Of a DNA stretch of 64,000 nt, positions 53,867 through 62,072 are shown piece after piece. The stretch lies in assembly GCA_028277745.1 (NCBI GenBank), contig JANQFR010000013.1, positions 16,389 through 80,388 on the forward strand. Reading direction: 5' to 3'. The notes beneath the pieces were generated by a model. The model worked only from the letters and a program-made list of their open reading frames with translations, was not told the DNA's origin and did not search any database. Position 1 is the first letter of the stretch, and every line of letters begins with the position of its first letter. Source of the DNA: Phycisphaeraceae bacterium. GTDB lineage: Bacteria; Planctomycetota; Phycisphaerae; Phycisphaerales; Phycisphaeraceae. The position numbers and the translations under genes are program-made.

Positions 53867-53968
53867 GGGAAGGGCTGCTCAGTGCGCAGTACCCGCGGCT
53901 GGCGTGCGGCTTGAAGAGGACAGACCGCGGCAGCAACGGGTACCATTCACTGAGCAGCGGCGCTTCCC
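53867..53968. ncRNA. Structured element between the helicase and alr, strand unknown
   Basis: Stepped hairpin over 102 bases: GGGAAG / CTTCCC (53867-53872 with 53963-53968), then 11-bp GCTGCTCAGTG / CACTGAGCAGC (53874-53884 with 53948-53958), then a symmetric 4x4 internal loop (CGCA / CATT), then 7-bp GTACCCG / CGGGTAC (53889-53895 with 53937-53943), closing a 41-base apical region that has a further CCGCGG pair. In either orientation it would be in a leader: helicase at 53772 (minus) or alr at 54102 (plus). No known family recognised. Together with 53773-53866 and 53969-54101 this 330-base gap has no credible gene. Confidence 0.5.
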
Positions 53969-54101
53969 AAGTGAGACGAGCCGATCGCGGCGGGATGCTG
54001 CGATGGCATGAAAATATAAATGGAGACCGCCGGTGATACAAATGATCAACGGGCCCGCTGCGTTTCCCGCCCACTCGCCCGTCCGGGTGGAGGCGCTGAA
54101 T

Positions 54102-55319
54102 ATGCATGAGTTGAGCTGGCTGGAGATCAACCTCGCGGCCCTGGAACGGAACCTGGGGGTGTTACGCGGGCTGCTGACCGGCGACCGGCCGTACCGGCCC
54201 GATGCCCTGCCCCCCCGGGACGCGGCCCGGCCCCTGCTGTGTGCGACGGTGAAAAAAGACGCCTACGGGCTCGGCGCCCCCCCCATCGCCCACCGCCTGG
54301 CCAAGGCGGGCGCCGACATGCTCGCGGTCTACGGCCCCGCCGAGGCCGAGGACCTGGTCAAGGCGGCGGTGACCTGTCCGATCCTGCTGTACATGCCGCT
54401 CCGCCGCCTGTCGCGCACCGACCTGCTGTACCGCCACGCCGTTGCCGAGAAGCTGCACCTGACGATCCACGACGCCCGGCAGATCGCCGACGTGAACGAC
54501 ATCGGCCAGACGTTCGGCATCCGCATGCCCGTGCACCTGTACCTCGACACCGGCATGTCGCGGGGCGGGTTGTCGGCCGAGCAGTTCGCCCAGGTGCTCG
54601 CGTCGATGGACGCCTGGCCGCACGTGCGGATCGCCGGGGTCTACTCGCACCTGGCCTCCGCCGACGCCGACCCCGACTTCGCTTACGAGCAGCAGGAGCG
54701 GTTCGAGCAGGCGGTTGCCGACCACGCCCAACGCCTGCCCCGGGACGTGATGCTGCACATCGCCGCGTCCTACGCCGTGCTCCGCGACCAGCGGTTCCAC
54801 CTCGACATGGTGCGGCCCGGCCTGGCGCTGTTCGGCTACGGACAGCAGACGATGCAGGGGCCGGTGATCGCCGACGCGCCCCAACTGGAGCACACCGTCG
54901 CCTGGCGCTCGCGGATCGTCCACGTGCAGCGGTACAAACGACGATCGCCCGTCGGTTACGGCTCGACCCACAAGCTCAAACGTGAGTCGGTCCTCGGCGT
55001 CGTGCCCATCGGCTATGGCGACGGCTACCCACTGGCCCTCTCCAACAAGGCGAGCGTGCGCGTCCATCACCCCGACGGGCAACGCGTGTTCGACTGCAGG
55101 GTGCTCGGCAGCATCAACATGGACCAGATCACCGTGGACCTGACCGACGCCATGGGCGAGGATGAGACATCGTTTCTCGACGCGCCGGTGGACGTGATCA
55201 GCGACGACCCGGCCGCGCCCAACAGCGTGCCGGCGCTGGCGGCGTTGGCCAAGTGCCACGCCTACGAGATCCTCTGCCGCCTGTCGCCGAATCTGCCGCG
55301 CCGCCAGATCAATCGTTAG
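54102..55319 (+). CDS. alr: Alanine racemase
   Basis: 405 residues from ATG 54102. PLP lysine K51 in CATVKKDAYGLG, the catalytic tyrosine in SPVGYGSTHKLKRES, and VHLYLDTGMSRGGLS and GVYSHLASADADPDF as conserved barrel motifs; RVLGSINMDQITVDLTD and PIGYGDGYPLALSNKA close the C-terminal domain. It provides D-alanine for peptidoglycan. The chain of about 20 extra residues after GLLTG in the N-terminal region (DRPYRPDALPPRDAARP) is an insertion relative to most alanine racemases. Upstream frame from 54033 contains no family homology. Followed 75 bases later by a full cloverleaf repeat. Confidence 0.95.
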   Translation: MHELSWLEINLAALERNLGVLRGLLTGDRPYRPDALPPRDAARPLLCATVKKDAYGLGAPPIAHRLAKAGADMLAVYGPAEAEDLVKAAVTCPILLYMPLRRLSRTDLLYRHAVAEKLHLTIHDARQIADVNDIGQTFGIRMPVHLYLDTGMSRGGLSAEQFAQVLASMDAWPHVRIAGVYSHLASADADPDFAYEQQERFEQAVADHAQRLPRDVMLHIAASYAVLRDQRFHLDMVRPGLALFGYGQQTMQGPVIADAPQLEHTVAWRSRIVHVQRYKRRSPVGYGSTHKLKRESVLGVVPIGYGDGYPLALSNKASVRVHHPDGQRVFDCRVLGSINMDQITVDLTDAMGEDETSFLDAPVDVISDDPAAPNSVPALAALAKCHAYEILCRLSPNLPRRQINR

Positions 55320-55394
55320 AAGAAGCCCCGGATCCGCGTAGATTTCATGCGGGAAACATGGGGACGCCCACTTGGAGCCGATCAACTTTCGCTC

Positions 55395-55445
55395 TAGCCG
55401 GGCCGCTACGCGGCCCTGGACCAGGCGGGCGTAGCCCGCCGGCTA
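55395..55445. repeat. Cloverleaf intergenic repeat, reference copy
   Basis: Reference form: TAGCC (55395-55399); hairpin 1 GGGCCGC-TAC-GCGGCCC (55400-55416); linker TGGACCA (itself a TGG/CCA mini-stem); hairpin 2 GGCGGGC-GTA-GCCCGCC (55424-55440); GGCTA (55441-55445). All arms are perfect, and the two loops TAC and GTA are complementary to each other. Lies between convergent alr and hydrolase genes. Confidence 0.9.
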
Positions 55446-55483
55446 ATGCCATTTTTTCGGTTCAACGGGCCCGATTGCCCCAT

Positions 55484-56392
55484 TCACCCGCAGGACGCGC
55501 AGAACGCCAGCACCTTGTCGTCGAGCCCCGGCCACGCGCGGCGGGTCAGGGTGAAATGGTTGGCCCCGTTGACCCGGACAACCTCCACCCGGTCCGCGGC
55601 GTGCATCGCCGCCAGCAGCGGCTGGACGTGCCGGTTGGGCGGCAGCACCCGGTCCTTCTCGGCTTCGACCAGCAACACCGGCGCCTCGATCCGGCTGACC
55701 GCGTCGAGCGTCGATGAGGCGCCCAATACGAACCCCGCCTCGCTCGCCGCCCGGCTGAACCCGCGCTGGAGCCGGTCCGCGTCGATCCACCCGGCCAGCG
55801 CCCGGCGGAACGAATCGATCGCGCTGGGCAGGTCCTTGAACGGCGCAAACGCCACCACCCCCGCGATCCGCGGGTCGTCCGCCGCGGCCAGCAGGGCGGT
55901 CGCCGCCCCCATCGAATGGCCCATCACGATCACCCGGCCGCCGATCAGCCCCAGCCCGCACGCCTCGTCGATCACCCGGGCGACGTCCGTCTTTTCCCGC
56001 ACGCCGAACGTGGTCAGCGCCCGGGACGACCGGCCGTGGCCGCGATGGTCGAACAGCACGGTATCGTGCCCCGCGGCGTTGAGCCGGTACGCACGGTGGA
56101 GGTGGAACTCTTTGATCTCGGCCCAGCCGTGCATCATGACCACGGGCAGGCGCCGGGGCGCGCCTTCCATGGCGGGGGAGAACCACGCGTCGAGCGACAG
56201 GCCGTCGTCGGTGACGGCCTTGAACATGCGCCCGCCCCGACGCTTGGCGCCGTGACGGAAAAACAACGAAATCAGGCCCCGGCCGGGCATATTGCCCAGC
56301 CGCAGCGTCGCCCGGGCGATCTGCGTGGCCGCCCACGGCGCACGCGCCGCGGCGTCACGCCCCGGCGTCGATGAACTGCGGGCTTCGGTCAT
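55484..56392 (-). CDS. Alpha/beta hydrolase
   Basis: 302 residues. The HG dipeptide in VVMMHGWAEIKEF supports the oxyanion hole, VIVMGHSMGAATAL carries the nucleophile elbow (GHSMG), VEAEKDRVLPPNRH has the acidic residue and NGANHFTL the catalytic His. The first 60 residues (ATQIARATLRLGNMPGRGLI) form an amphipathic or membrane-associating cap, not seen in short hydrolases. Substrate unknown, probably an ester; with the alpha/beta core this could also be a lysophospholipase-type enzyme. Divergent from sucD. Confidence 0.8.
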   Translation of the reverse strand: MTEARSSSTPGRDAAARAPWAATQIARATLRLGNMPGRGLISLFFRHGAKRRGGRMFKAVTDDGLSLDAWFSPAMEGAPRRLPVVMMHGWAEIKEFHLHRAYRLNAAGHDTVLFDHRGHGRSSRALTTFGVREKTDVARVIDEACGLGLIGGRVIVMGHSMGAATALLAAADDPRIAGVVAFAPFKDLPSAIDSFRRALAGWIDADRLQRGFSRAASEAGFVLGASSTLDAVSRIEAPVLLVEAEKDRVLPPNRHVQPLLAAMHAADRVEVVRVNGANHFTLTRRAWPGLDDKVLAFCASCG

Positions 56393-56453
56393 CCGTCATC
56401 CATCATAGCCCCGCTTTGTCCGCTGAGGAGAATCCCGGTATCCTTCCCCCACC

Positions 56454-57371
56454 ATGAGCATTCTTGTCGACAAAAACACCAAACTGATCTGCCAGGGCAT
56501 CACCGGAAAAGCGGGTCAATTTCACACCACCCAATGCCTCAAGTACGGCACGCAGGTCGTCGGCGGCGTCACCCCCAACAAGGGCGGACAGACCGACGAG
56601 AACGGCCTGCCCGTCTTCAACACCTGCTACCAGGCGGTGCAGGAGACCGGCGCCAACGCGACGATGATCTTCGTCCCCCCGCCTTTCGCCGCCGACGCCA
56701 TCCTCGAGGCCGCCGACGCCGGCATCGAGCTGGTCGTCTGCATCACCGAGGGCATCCCCGTCGTCGACATGATGCGGGTCAAGCGGATCCTCGACCTGTC
56801 CAACTACAAGCACGTCAAGCTCATCGGCCCCAACTGCCCCGGCGTGATCACGCCCGGCTGCAACCAGGACGGGTGCAAGATCGGCATCATGCCCGGCTAT
56901 ATCCACAAGTGCGCCAGGGAGGCCGAGACCGGCCGGGCGATCGGCATCATCTCCCGCTCGGGCACCCTCACCTACGAGGCGGTCTGGCAGACCTCGAACC
57001 TCGGCATCGGCCAGTCCACCTGCGTGGGCATCGGCGGCGACCCGGTCCGCGGGCTGAATTTCGTTGACTGCCTGATCCCGTTCAACGCCGACAACGAAAC
57101 CGATGGCGTGATCATGATCGGCGAGATCGGCGGCGCCGACGAGGAGAAGGCCGCCGAGTTCATCAAGAACCACATGCAGAAGCCGGTGACCGCCTTCATC
57201 GCCGGCCGCACCGCCCCCCCCGGCCGCCGCATGGGCCACGCCGGCGCCATCATCAGCGGCGGCGAAGGCGGCGCCGAATCCAAGATCAACGCCCTCCGCG
57301 ACGCGGGCTGTCACATCGCTGAGTCCCCCGCCGACCTCGGCTCCACCATGGCCCGCGCCCTGGGGATTTGA
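56454..57371 (+). CDS. sucD: Succinate-CoA ligase (ADP-forming) alpha subunit
   Basis: 305 residues. [20 protein letters not shown] is the CoA-binding N-terminus, [20 protein letters not shown] carries the conserved Ser-Gly-Thr loop, [13 protein letters not shown] follows, and [20 protein letters not shown] includes the phosphohistidine (His of MGHAGA). Interconverts succinyl-CoA and succinate with formation of ATP or GTP in the TCA cycle. sucC is not adjacent, unlike in most bacteria. Its 3' 70 bases are duplicated downstream in a damaged form (58240-58445). Confidence 0.96.
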   Translation: MSILVDKNTKLICQGITGKAGQFHTTQCLKYGTQVVGGVTPNKGGQTDENGLPVFNTCYQAVQETGANATMIFVPPPFAADAILEAADAGIELVVCITEGIPVVDMMRVKRILDLSNYKHVKLIGPNCPGVITPGCNQDGCKIGIMPGYIHKCAREAETGRAIGIISRSGTLTYEAVWQTSNLGIGQSTCVGIGGDPVRGLNFVDCLIPFNADNETDGVIMIGEIGGADEEKAAEFIKNHMQKPVTAFIAGRTAPPGRRMGHAGAIISGGEGGAESKINALRDAGCHIAESPADLGSTMARALGI

Positions 57372-57593
57372 GCCGGGCGCCCACCCGCTGACAACCGGTT
57401 TAACTGAAGCGGCCTACATGCGTTATCGTGGCTTTTCGATGACGCACGAAAGGGTTCGGGTCATGGCGTTCGCCGATCCCAGCCGTATTCAGTTCATGAG
57501 TGACGCCTTCCGGGTTTTATTACTTTTTTAATTCTGTCCCGGTGACCGCCTTCAGGTACAACTGTACGTGGGGTCTGCTACAGGTACAGCGCC
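57372..57593. other. Intergenic region with a short sucD-like sequence
   Basis: 222 bases with a lower GC than sucD. Contains an exact 16-base match (57539-57554, CCGGTGACCGCCTTCA) to sucD 57183-57198, plus a GTACAACTGTAC palindrome at 57558-57569. These could be traces of recombination that brought in the gene at 57594. No gene of its own. Confidence 0.4.
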
Positions 57594-58175
57594 ATGAATG
57601 TCAAATGCGCAGGCTCGATTACAACATATACATCCAATCGCGACCTACGAATCGACCACAAAGATTCCGCTCTAGAGCTCAGGCGAGACTGGGGGAGACA
57701 GATACAACTAGCAAGCTTCTTTATGATTCCCGCATCTCCTGTTCCGTTGCTGTTGCATTTCGTTAATCTGCCGCGTTCAGCGAATAGTCTGTCGGGAACA
57801 CAAGCTGGGGTGCTCATGGCATCGCTTCTGTTTGGATTCGGCGTCATTACATTCTTGCTGGGCAGTATTCTCAAGAACCGATTTGGCTCTTTATTGAAAA
57901 TTGAAAAACATGCGAATCGAGCTTCAGTTTCTTATCGGCAGTCTCCATTTGACTTAAAACAGGTCGCAATCGGATACCGCTACGGAACGACTATGATGGC
58001 TGCAAAGAGACAGCCCGTGGAGGAACTGGGTCTTATTGTCTATGCGAATAGCGCGACACCTTATTTCTACCCGTTTGTGGGCAGTACGCTACGCGGCTAT
58101 CTGGTTGAGGTTGGCAATCAGCTTGCTGATGACTTGGGACTTGAGTATTTAAATCTTGGAAAGATGTCGATTTAG
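57594..58175 (+). CDS. Small two-helix membrane protein of unknown function
   Basis: 193 residues, lower GC than neighbours and with A/T-rich codon use. Two hydrophobic stretches, about residues 41-60 (ASFFMIPASPVPLLLHF) and 74-94 (GVLMASLLFGFGVITFLLGS), flank a short loop; the C-terminal half is soluble and ends YLNLGKMSI. No motif recognised. It is bracketed by sucD and a broken sucD copy, so probably arrived by recombination. No good ribosome-binding site is seen before ATG 57594. Confidence 0.5.
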   Translation: MNVKCAGSITTYTSNRDLRIDHKDSALELRRDWGRQIQLASFFMIPASPVPLLLHFVNLPRSANSLSGTQAGVLMASLLFGFGVITFLLGSILKNRFGSLLKIEKHANRASVSYRQSPFDLKQVAIGYRYGTTMMAAKRQPVEELGLIVYANSATPYFYPFVGSTLRGYLVEVGNQLADDLGLEYLNLGKMSI

Positions 58176-58239
58176 ATCTCGATCAAAAATTGAAATGTGA
58201 TTGATATCGAATGCGAAGTCCCGCAGTACGTCCGGGGCG

Positions 58240-58445
58240 TGATGTACATCGGCAAACTCATCGGCCTCAACTGCCCCGGCGTGATCATGATCGGCGAGAT
58301 CGACGGCGCCGACGAGGAGAAGGCGGCCGAGTTCACCAAGAACCACGTGCAGAAACCGGTGACCGCCATCTCGCCGAGTCCCCCGCCGACCTCGGGGCGC
58401 CACCATGACCCGCGCCCTGAGCATTTGAGCCGGGCGCCCGCCCAT
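58240..58445 (+). pseudogene. Rearranged duplicate of the sucD 3' end
   Basis: Three blocks in sucD order: about 58252-58287 (like the [11 protein letters not shown] codons), 58275-58368 (like the [16 protein letters not shown] to KPVTA codons) and 58375-58445 (like the ESPADLG to stop codons), joined by deletions at short shared sequences such as GGCGTGATCA. A frameshift occurs in the last block (extra G near 58403). The 20 bases including TTTGAGCCGGGCGCCC after the stop are also copied. Not expressed as a functional subunit. Confidence 0.7.
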
Positions 58446-58638
58446 CCCGTGGCATAATTCGTGATGATTCCGAACGCTGGCCTGCTTCTGAAGCCAGTCC
58501 GGCCGTTATGAGAGAATCATGCGGCATGCGCCCCATTGCCAACAGAATCTATTCGATATATTTTGAACGATTGAAAAGCATTGTTACTAACTTCACTGAC
58601 CATTTGCCTGAAACAATTTCTTTACTGCGGTAACTAAG

Positions 58639-59148
58639 ATGAAAGAACGCGGTTCCGGAAAGCAGGAAATTGTGATTGGGTTTTTTTTGGTGGTTATTGC
58701 TTTGCTAGCACCGCTCATGTGGAATGAACTTCCACCTTCAAGCCAGCTTATTGAGCTTGATGGCGAAGTTTTATCTGTAAAAGACGATTTAAAGGGTTCC
58801 AGGTACTGGCGACATGTTGAAGGTTTTATCGATCTTTCGACAGATGAAGCTGGCACTATTTCAGGTAAGATTTCAGGTGGATTAGATAGATTAGAAAGAG
58901 TGCCTATAGAAAGTGACAAACTGAAGGTTCGTGGTGTTTGGCGCAGTCAGGTTTTTCACATCATTGAGATTGAAATCGAAGGAAAAACTTTGTTGAGCTA
59001 CAAAGATTCTTTAAAACACTATAAATCTCGGAGTTGGATAGTTTATGTTGGCCAAATTTTTTTGCTAGTTGTCGGTATAGGTCTTATTGGATTGGGATGG
59101 CGTGAACGCCGCGAGTTTAAGCGACGTGACATAGTTGATACGATCTAA
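58639..59148 (+). CDS. Small membrane protein of unknown function
   Basis: 169 residues, low GC. One N-terminal helix (IVIGFFLVVIALLAPLMW), a soluble middle of about 95 residues (LIELDGEVLSVKDDLKGSRY), and a C-terminal helix (WIVYVGQIFLLVVGIGLIGL) followed by a basic tail WRERREFKRRDI. Resembles small DUF3592-like membrane proteins in layout (two helices with a soluble domain, ending in basic residues), but I cannot identify it. Strong A/T-ending codon use suggests recent acquisition. Start at ATG 58639. Confidence 0.6.
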   Translation: MKERGSGKQEIVIGFFLVVIALLAPLMWNELPPSSQLIELDGEVLSVKDDLKGSRYWRHVEGFIDLSTDEAGTISGKISGGLDRLERVPIESDKLKVRGVWRSQVFHIIEIEIEGKTLLSYKDSLKHYKSRSWIVYVGQIFLLVVGIGLIGLGWRERREFKRRDIVDTI

Positions 59149-59149
59149 T

Positions 59150-59299
59150 TCAGGTTGACCGATTGAAGACGCACCGGCCGCAAGTGGGGCCGTCTCTCGA
59201 TGGCAGGTCTGCAGTGACCTGCGGCCTGCTCCACATCGCCAGACCAATGATGGTCAGCAGGACGATGCAAAACGTGATGAACAACAGGCCGTAAACCAG
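59150..59299 (-). CDS. Possible short membrane protein with a C-terminal Cys pair
   Basis: About 49 residues: a single membrane helix (GLLFITFCIVLLTIIGLAMW) and a tail SRPQVTADLPSRDGPTCGRC ending VFNRST. The sequence 'LPSRDGPTCGRC' recalls planctomycete short proteins in which a CxxC follows a membrane helix. The start codon is uncertain: CTG 59299 has AGGA upstream, and TTG 59284 is another choice. A longer frame to 59419 overlaps the start of clpS and is not credible. Low confidence. Confidence 0.3.
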   Translation of the reverse strand: MVYGLLFITFCIVLLTIIGLAMWSRPQVTADLPSRDGPTCGRCVFNRST

Positions 59300-59411
59300 G
59301 TCCGCATCCTCGCAGAGCCCCGGCCCGTGCTCAACCCGCCGCCCGGGCCCGCGCGTGCGATCTGGCAATTCACCCTTCCCCCCGTCGGCCGCGGCCGGTA
59401 TCTTCAGTCTT

Positions 59412-59774
59412 ATGACCACTCAAGCGCCTGCCTCACCGCCCAAAGCCGATCCGGCCCGCGAACATCGGCCCAAGCCCGCCGACGGCAAACCCAAACGGCT
59501 GCCGCCGTACCAGGTCATCATCCTCAACGATGATGAGCACACCTTTCCCTACGTGATCAGCCTGATTCAGAAAGTCTTTCATCACGACGCGAACCATGCC
59601 GTCCGATTGACCGCCAATATTCATCACCGCGGCCGGGCGGTGGTCTGGACCGGGCCCAAGGAGCACGCCGAGATGAAGCGCGACCTGGTGCGCGGCTACG
59701 GCCCCGACTTCTACGCCAGCGCGCCGGTCCGCTACCCGCTGGGCGTCAGGATCGAGCCGATGCCCGACGCGTGA
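59412..59774 (+). CDS. clpS: ATP-dependent Clp protease adaptor protein ClpS
   Basis: 120 residues. PPYQVIILNDDEHTFPYVIS is the diagnostic start of the fold, followed by IQKVFHHDANHAVRLTANIH and a C-terminal helix (PKEHAEMKRDLVRGYGPD). The N-degron pocket residues of ClpS are partly represented (NDD, and the LTANIHHRGRA region in place of the usual MLxVHxxGxA). It delivers N-end rule substrates to ClpA or a ClpC-type unfoldase. A disordered, Pro/Lys-rich N-terminus of about 30 residues precedes the fold. clpA is not in the window. Confidence 0.85.
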   Translation: MTTQAPASPPKADPAREHRPKPADGKPKRLPPYQVIILNDDEHTFPYVISLIQKVFHHDANHAVRLTANIHHRGRAVVWTGPKEHAEMKRDLVRGYGPDFYASAPVRYPLGVRIEPMPDA

Positions 59775-59829
59775 AACACGCGGCCGAGGCGGCTTCGGCT
59801 TGCTCGGCGGGGCGGGCTATGATCCTTCC

Positions 59830-60552
59830 GTGCAGAACCGCTACGTGCCCGACCTGGGCGACTATTCCAAGTTCGGCGTGATCCGTGCGCTGGCGCGGGA
59901 TGACTTGGCCGTGGGGCTGGTGTGGTATCTCAACCCCGATGAGGAAGCCAACAACGACGGACGGCATCGGGCGTATCTGCATCGGCAAGGCGCGCAGCGT
60001 GACGCCTTTCGAGACTGTCTGCCCGGGGTGTACGACGCGTTGCGGCGGATCGATCTGGCGGGCGAACGCCACGTCGGGGCGTATCGGCGCCGCGGGGTGG
60101 CCGGCGTCCGCGTGTGGGTCGAGGAGCCGGTCCCGCCGGCGGATGCACGGACGGCTTGGGCGGAGCGCGGACGTCGGCGTGTGGAAGGGTGCGGCCTCGT
60201 GGTGATCGACCCCGACAACGGCCTCGCGCCCGAAGGGGCCGGGCCGACGCCCAAGCACGCCACGCTGGACGAGTGCGCGATGTGGTTTGACCGCCGCCGT
60301 CGCAGCCTGGTGGTTTATCAGCACGCCCACCGCCGCGGCACGGTGGAGCAACAGATCCGGGCCGCGATGCAGCGGCTGCGCGACGCCTTGAAGGCGGATG
60401 AGGTGCTGGCCCTGCGGTTCCATCGCGGCACGAGCCGGTCGTACCTGGTCGTGCCTGCGGAGCCGCACCTGGGCTTATTGCGGCGTCGGGCCGAGGCGAT
60501 GGTGGCCGGGCCGTGGGGTCGGCATGGGCACTTCAGCCTCGTCGGGCCATGA
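59830..60552 (+). CDS. Conserved protein of the 'QNRYVxDxGDYxK' family, unknown function
   Basis: 240 residues, GTG start at 59830 (VQNRYVPDLGDYSKFGVIRA). I recognise this opening, followed by GLVWYLNPDEEANNDGRHRA, LVVIDPDNGLAPEG and LVVYQHAHRRGTVEQQIRA, as a family seen scattered in bacteria near phage, plasmid and defence genes, but it has no assigned activity that I know. The DPDNG box with a nearby conserved Arg/His pattern could be a nuclease or phosphodiesterase site; that is speculation. It follows clpS by 55 bases and precedes the PIN protein gene, convergent. Confidence 0.6.
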   Translation: MQNRYVPDLGDYSKFGVIRALARDDLAVGLVWYLNPDEEANNDGRHRAYLHRQGAQRDAFRDCLPGVYDALRRIDLAGERHVGAYRRRGVAGVRVWVEEPVPPADARTAWAERGRRRVEGCGLVVIDPDNGLAPEGAGPTPKHATLDECAMWFDRRRRSLVVYQHAHRRGTVEQQIRAAMQRLRDALKADEVLALRFHRGTSRSYLVVPAEPHLGLLRRRAEAMVAGPWGRHGHFSLVGP

Positions 60553-60579
60553 GTTCGCGCCGCGTCGGCGGTCGGCGCG

Positions 60580-61809
60580 TCACGACCGCCGCGGGTTGCG
60601 GCGGGAGGCCCGCGCCTCACGCGGTGGACGGGCCTCCGGCGGCGACCCCGCCGCCGCGCCGGCGGGTTGTGGCTCAGGCGCCGGCGGCTTGCCCTCGGCC
60701 GATTCGTCCTCATGCCCGAACCGGCCGAAGATCATCCGGCCCGCCGAGGTCTGCAGCGTGCTGGTGACCACCAGGTCCACCATATGGTCGAGATGATCGC
60801 GCCCGCCCTCGACGACGACCATCGTGCCGTCGTCCAGATAGCCGACCCCCTGCGAGGGCGATTCGCCGGGCTTGACCAGTTTGACGGTCATATGCTCGCC
60901 CGGCAGCACCACCGGCCGCATGGCCTTGGCGACATCGTTGAGGTTCACCACGTCGACGCCGCGGAGCTGGGCGATCTTATTGAGGTTGTAATCATTGGTC
61001 ATCACCCGGGCCTGGGTTTCCTGGGCCAGCGAGATGAGCTTCTGGTCGACGTTGCCGCCTTCCGCGTCGCGGTCTTCGATAACGACTTCGACGACTTCGG
61101 AGTCCTGGAGCTTCTGGAGCACCTCCAGGCCCCGCCGGCCGCGGGCCCGTTTGAGCTTGTCCGCCGAGTCGGCGATGGTTTGAAGCTCGTTGAGCACGAA
61201 CTTGGGCGTCAGCAGGACCCCTTGGACCACGCGGGTTTCGATCAGGTCGAGGATCCGCCCGTCGATGATGACCGAGGTGTCCAGCAGCGTGGGCCGGTTG
61301 CCGCGGATCTCCTTGGCGAACTCCACGTAGGGGATCACAAACCGGAAATCGTCCTTCGTCTGGATGACGAGGCTGATGCCGATGTAGCAGGTGATCAGTC
61401 CGATGATGATTTTGACGCCTTCGAAAAGGTTGAGATACGCGTCGCGCGTCATCAGGACCTGACGCTGGGCCTCGGTGAGTTGGTTGTACTCCTCAGGCGT
61501 GGTCGGATGGGCGAAGGGCAGGTCGGGGATGGAGATGAGGGCGATGAAGTCGACGACGAAGGACAGGGCGTAAGCGGCGAGGAGGCCGGCGATAAGCCCG
61601 AGGAAGACGCCGGAAACCGCGGAGAGCTTTTTCTGCCGGTTGGAGATGTCGACGCCGATGACGGCCCCCGCCAAGCCAATCGCGACGAGCATGATCAGGA
61701 CGAACCATCCGAACTGCACGCCCGCGCCGAGTTGGTTGGAGAGCAGGTAGAGGGCGGTGACGGCCGCAGCGACCAGAATGAAAACCCCGCGGAGGATAAA
61801 CAGGATCAT
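60580..61809 (-). CDS. PIN-TRAM domain membrane protein (YacL-like)
   Basis: 409 residues from ATG 61809 (GGAGA 6 bases upstream). Four N-terminal membrane helices, then a PIN nuclease domain (RPTLLDTSVIIDGRILDLIE, VLNELQTIADSADKLKRARG, RVMTNDYNLNKIAQLRGVDV) with the expected acidic residues, then a TRAM-like RNA-binding segment (MTVKLVKPGESPSQGVGYLD, TMVVVEGGRDHLDHMVDLVV). The layout is that of Bacillus YacL-type proteins. The last 60 residues are Pro/Arg-rich and not typical. Probable membrane-bound RNase or RNA-binding protein. Confidence 0.88.
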   Translation of the reverse strand: MILFILRGVFILVAAAVTALYLLSNQLGAGVQFGWFVLIMLVAIGLAGAVIGVDISNRQKKLSAVSGVFLGLIAGLLAAYALSFVVDFIALISIPDLPFAHPTTPEEYNQLTEAQRQVLMTRDAYLNLFEGVKIIIGLITCYIGISLVIQTKDDFRFVIPYVEFAKEIRGNRPTLLDTSVIIDGRILDLIETRVVQGVLLTPKFVLNELQTIADSADKLKRARGRRGLEVLQKLQDSEVVEVVIEDRDAEGGNVDQKLISLAQETQARVMTNDYNLNKIAQLRGVDVVNLNDVAKAMRPVVLPGEHMTVKLVKPGESPSQGVGYLDDGTMVVVEGGRDHLDHMVDLVVTSTLQTSAGRMIFGRFGHEDESAEGKPPAPEPQPAGAAAGSPPEARPPREARASRRNPRRS

Positions 61810-62072
61810 CGGAAATCTCCGGAAGATCAATGATTTAGAGGAATGTATCTCTCAAGCATACGCCACCGCGGGCCAGATGCCAATTGATTTGCGGGCGATG
61901 TGCGGCGGGGTTAAGGTGAGGGACTTCCCGCTGCGTCTCGCCGTGGGGTCAGGCGGCCGGGCCCGATGCACGGGCGGGCTCGTGAACCGGGTCAGGCCTT
62001 GACCGGAGCAGCCCTAAGCGTCGTTCGCCCGGTGCCGTTGGTGTCCTGGCCGTCTGACCCCGCGGCGGGGGC
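61810..62072. other. Intergenic region upstream of dnaX
   Basis: About 260 bases between the PIN gene start and the inverted-arm element at 62073. I find no gene and no clear promoter, though the minus-strand PIN gene must be transcribed from here. GC is lower at 61810-61890 and rises after. Confidence 0.35.

Noticed and set aside
57500..57766. 88-codon plus-strand frame upstream of the low-GC membrane gene
   Set aside because: It overlaps the better supported frame at 57594-58175 and has no recognisable start or domain.
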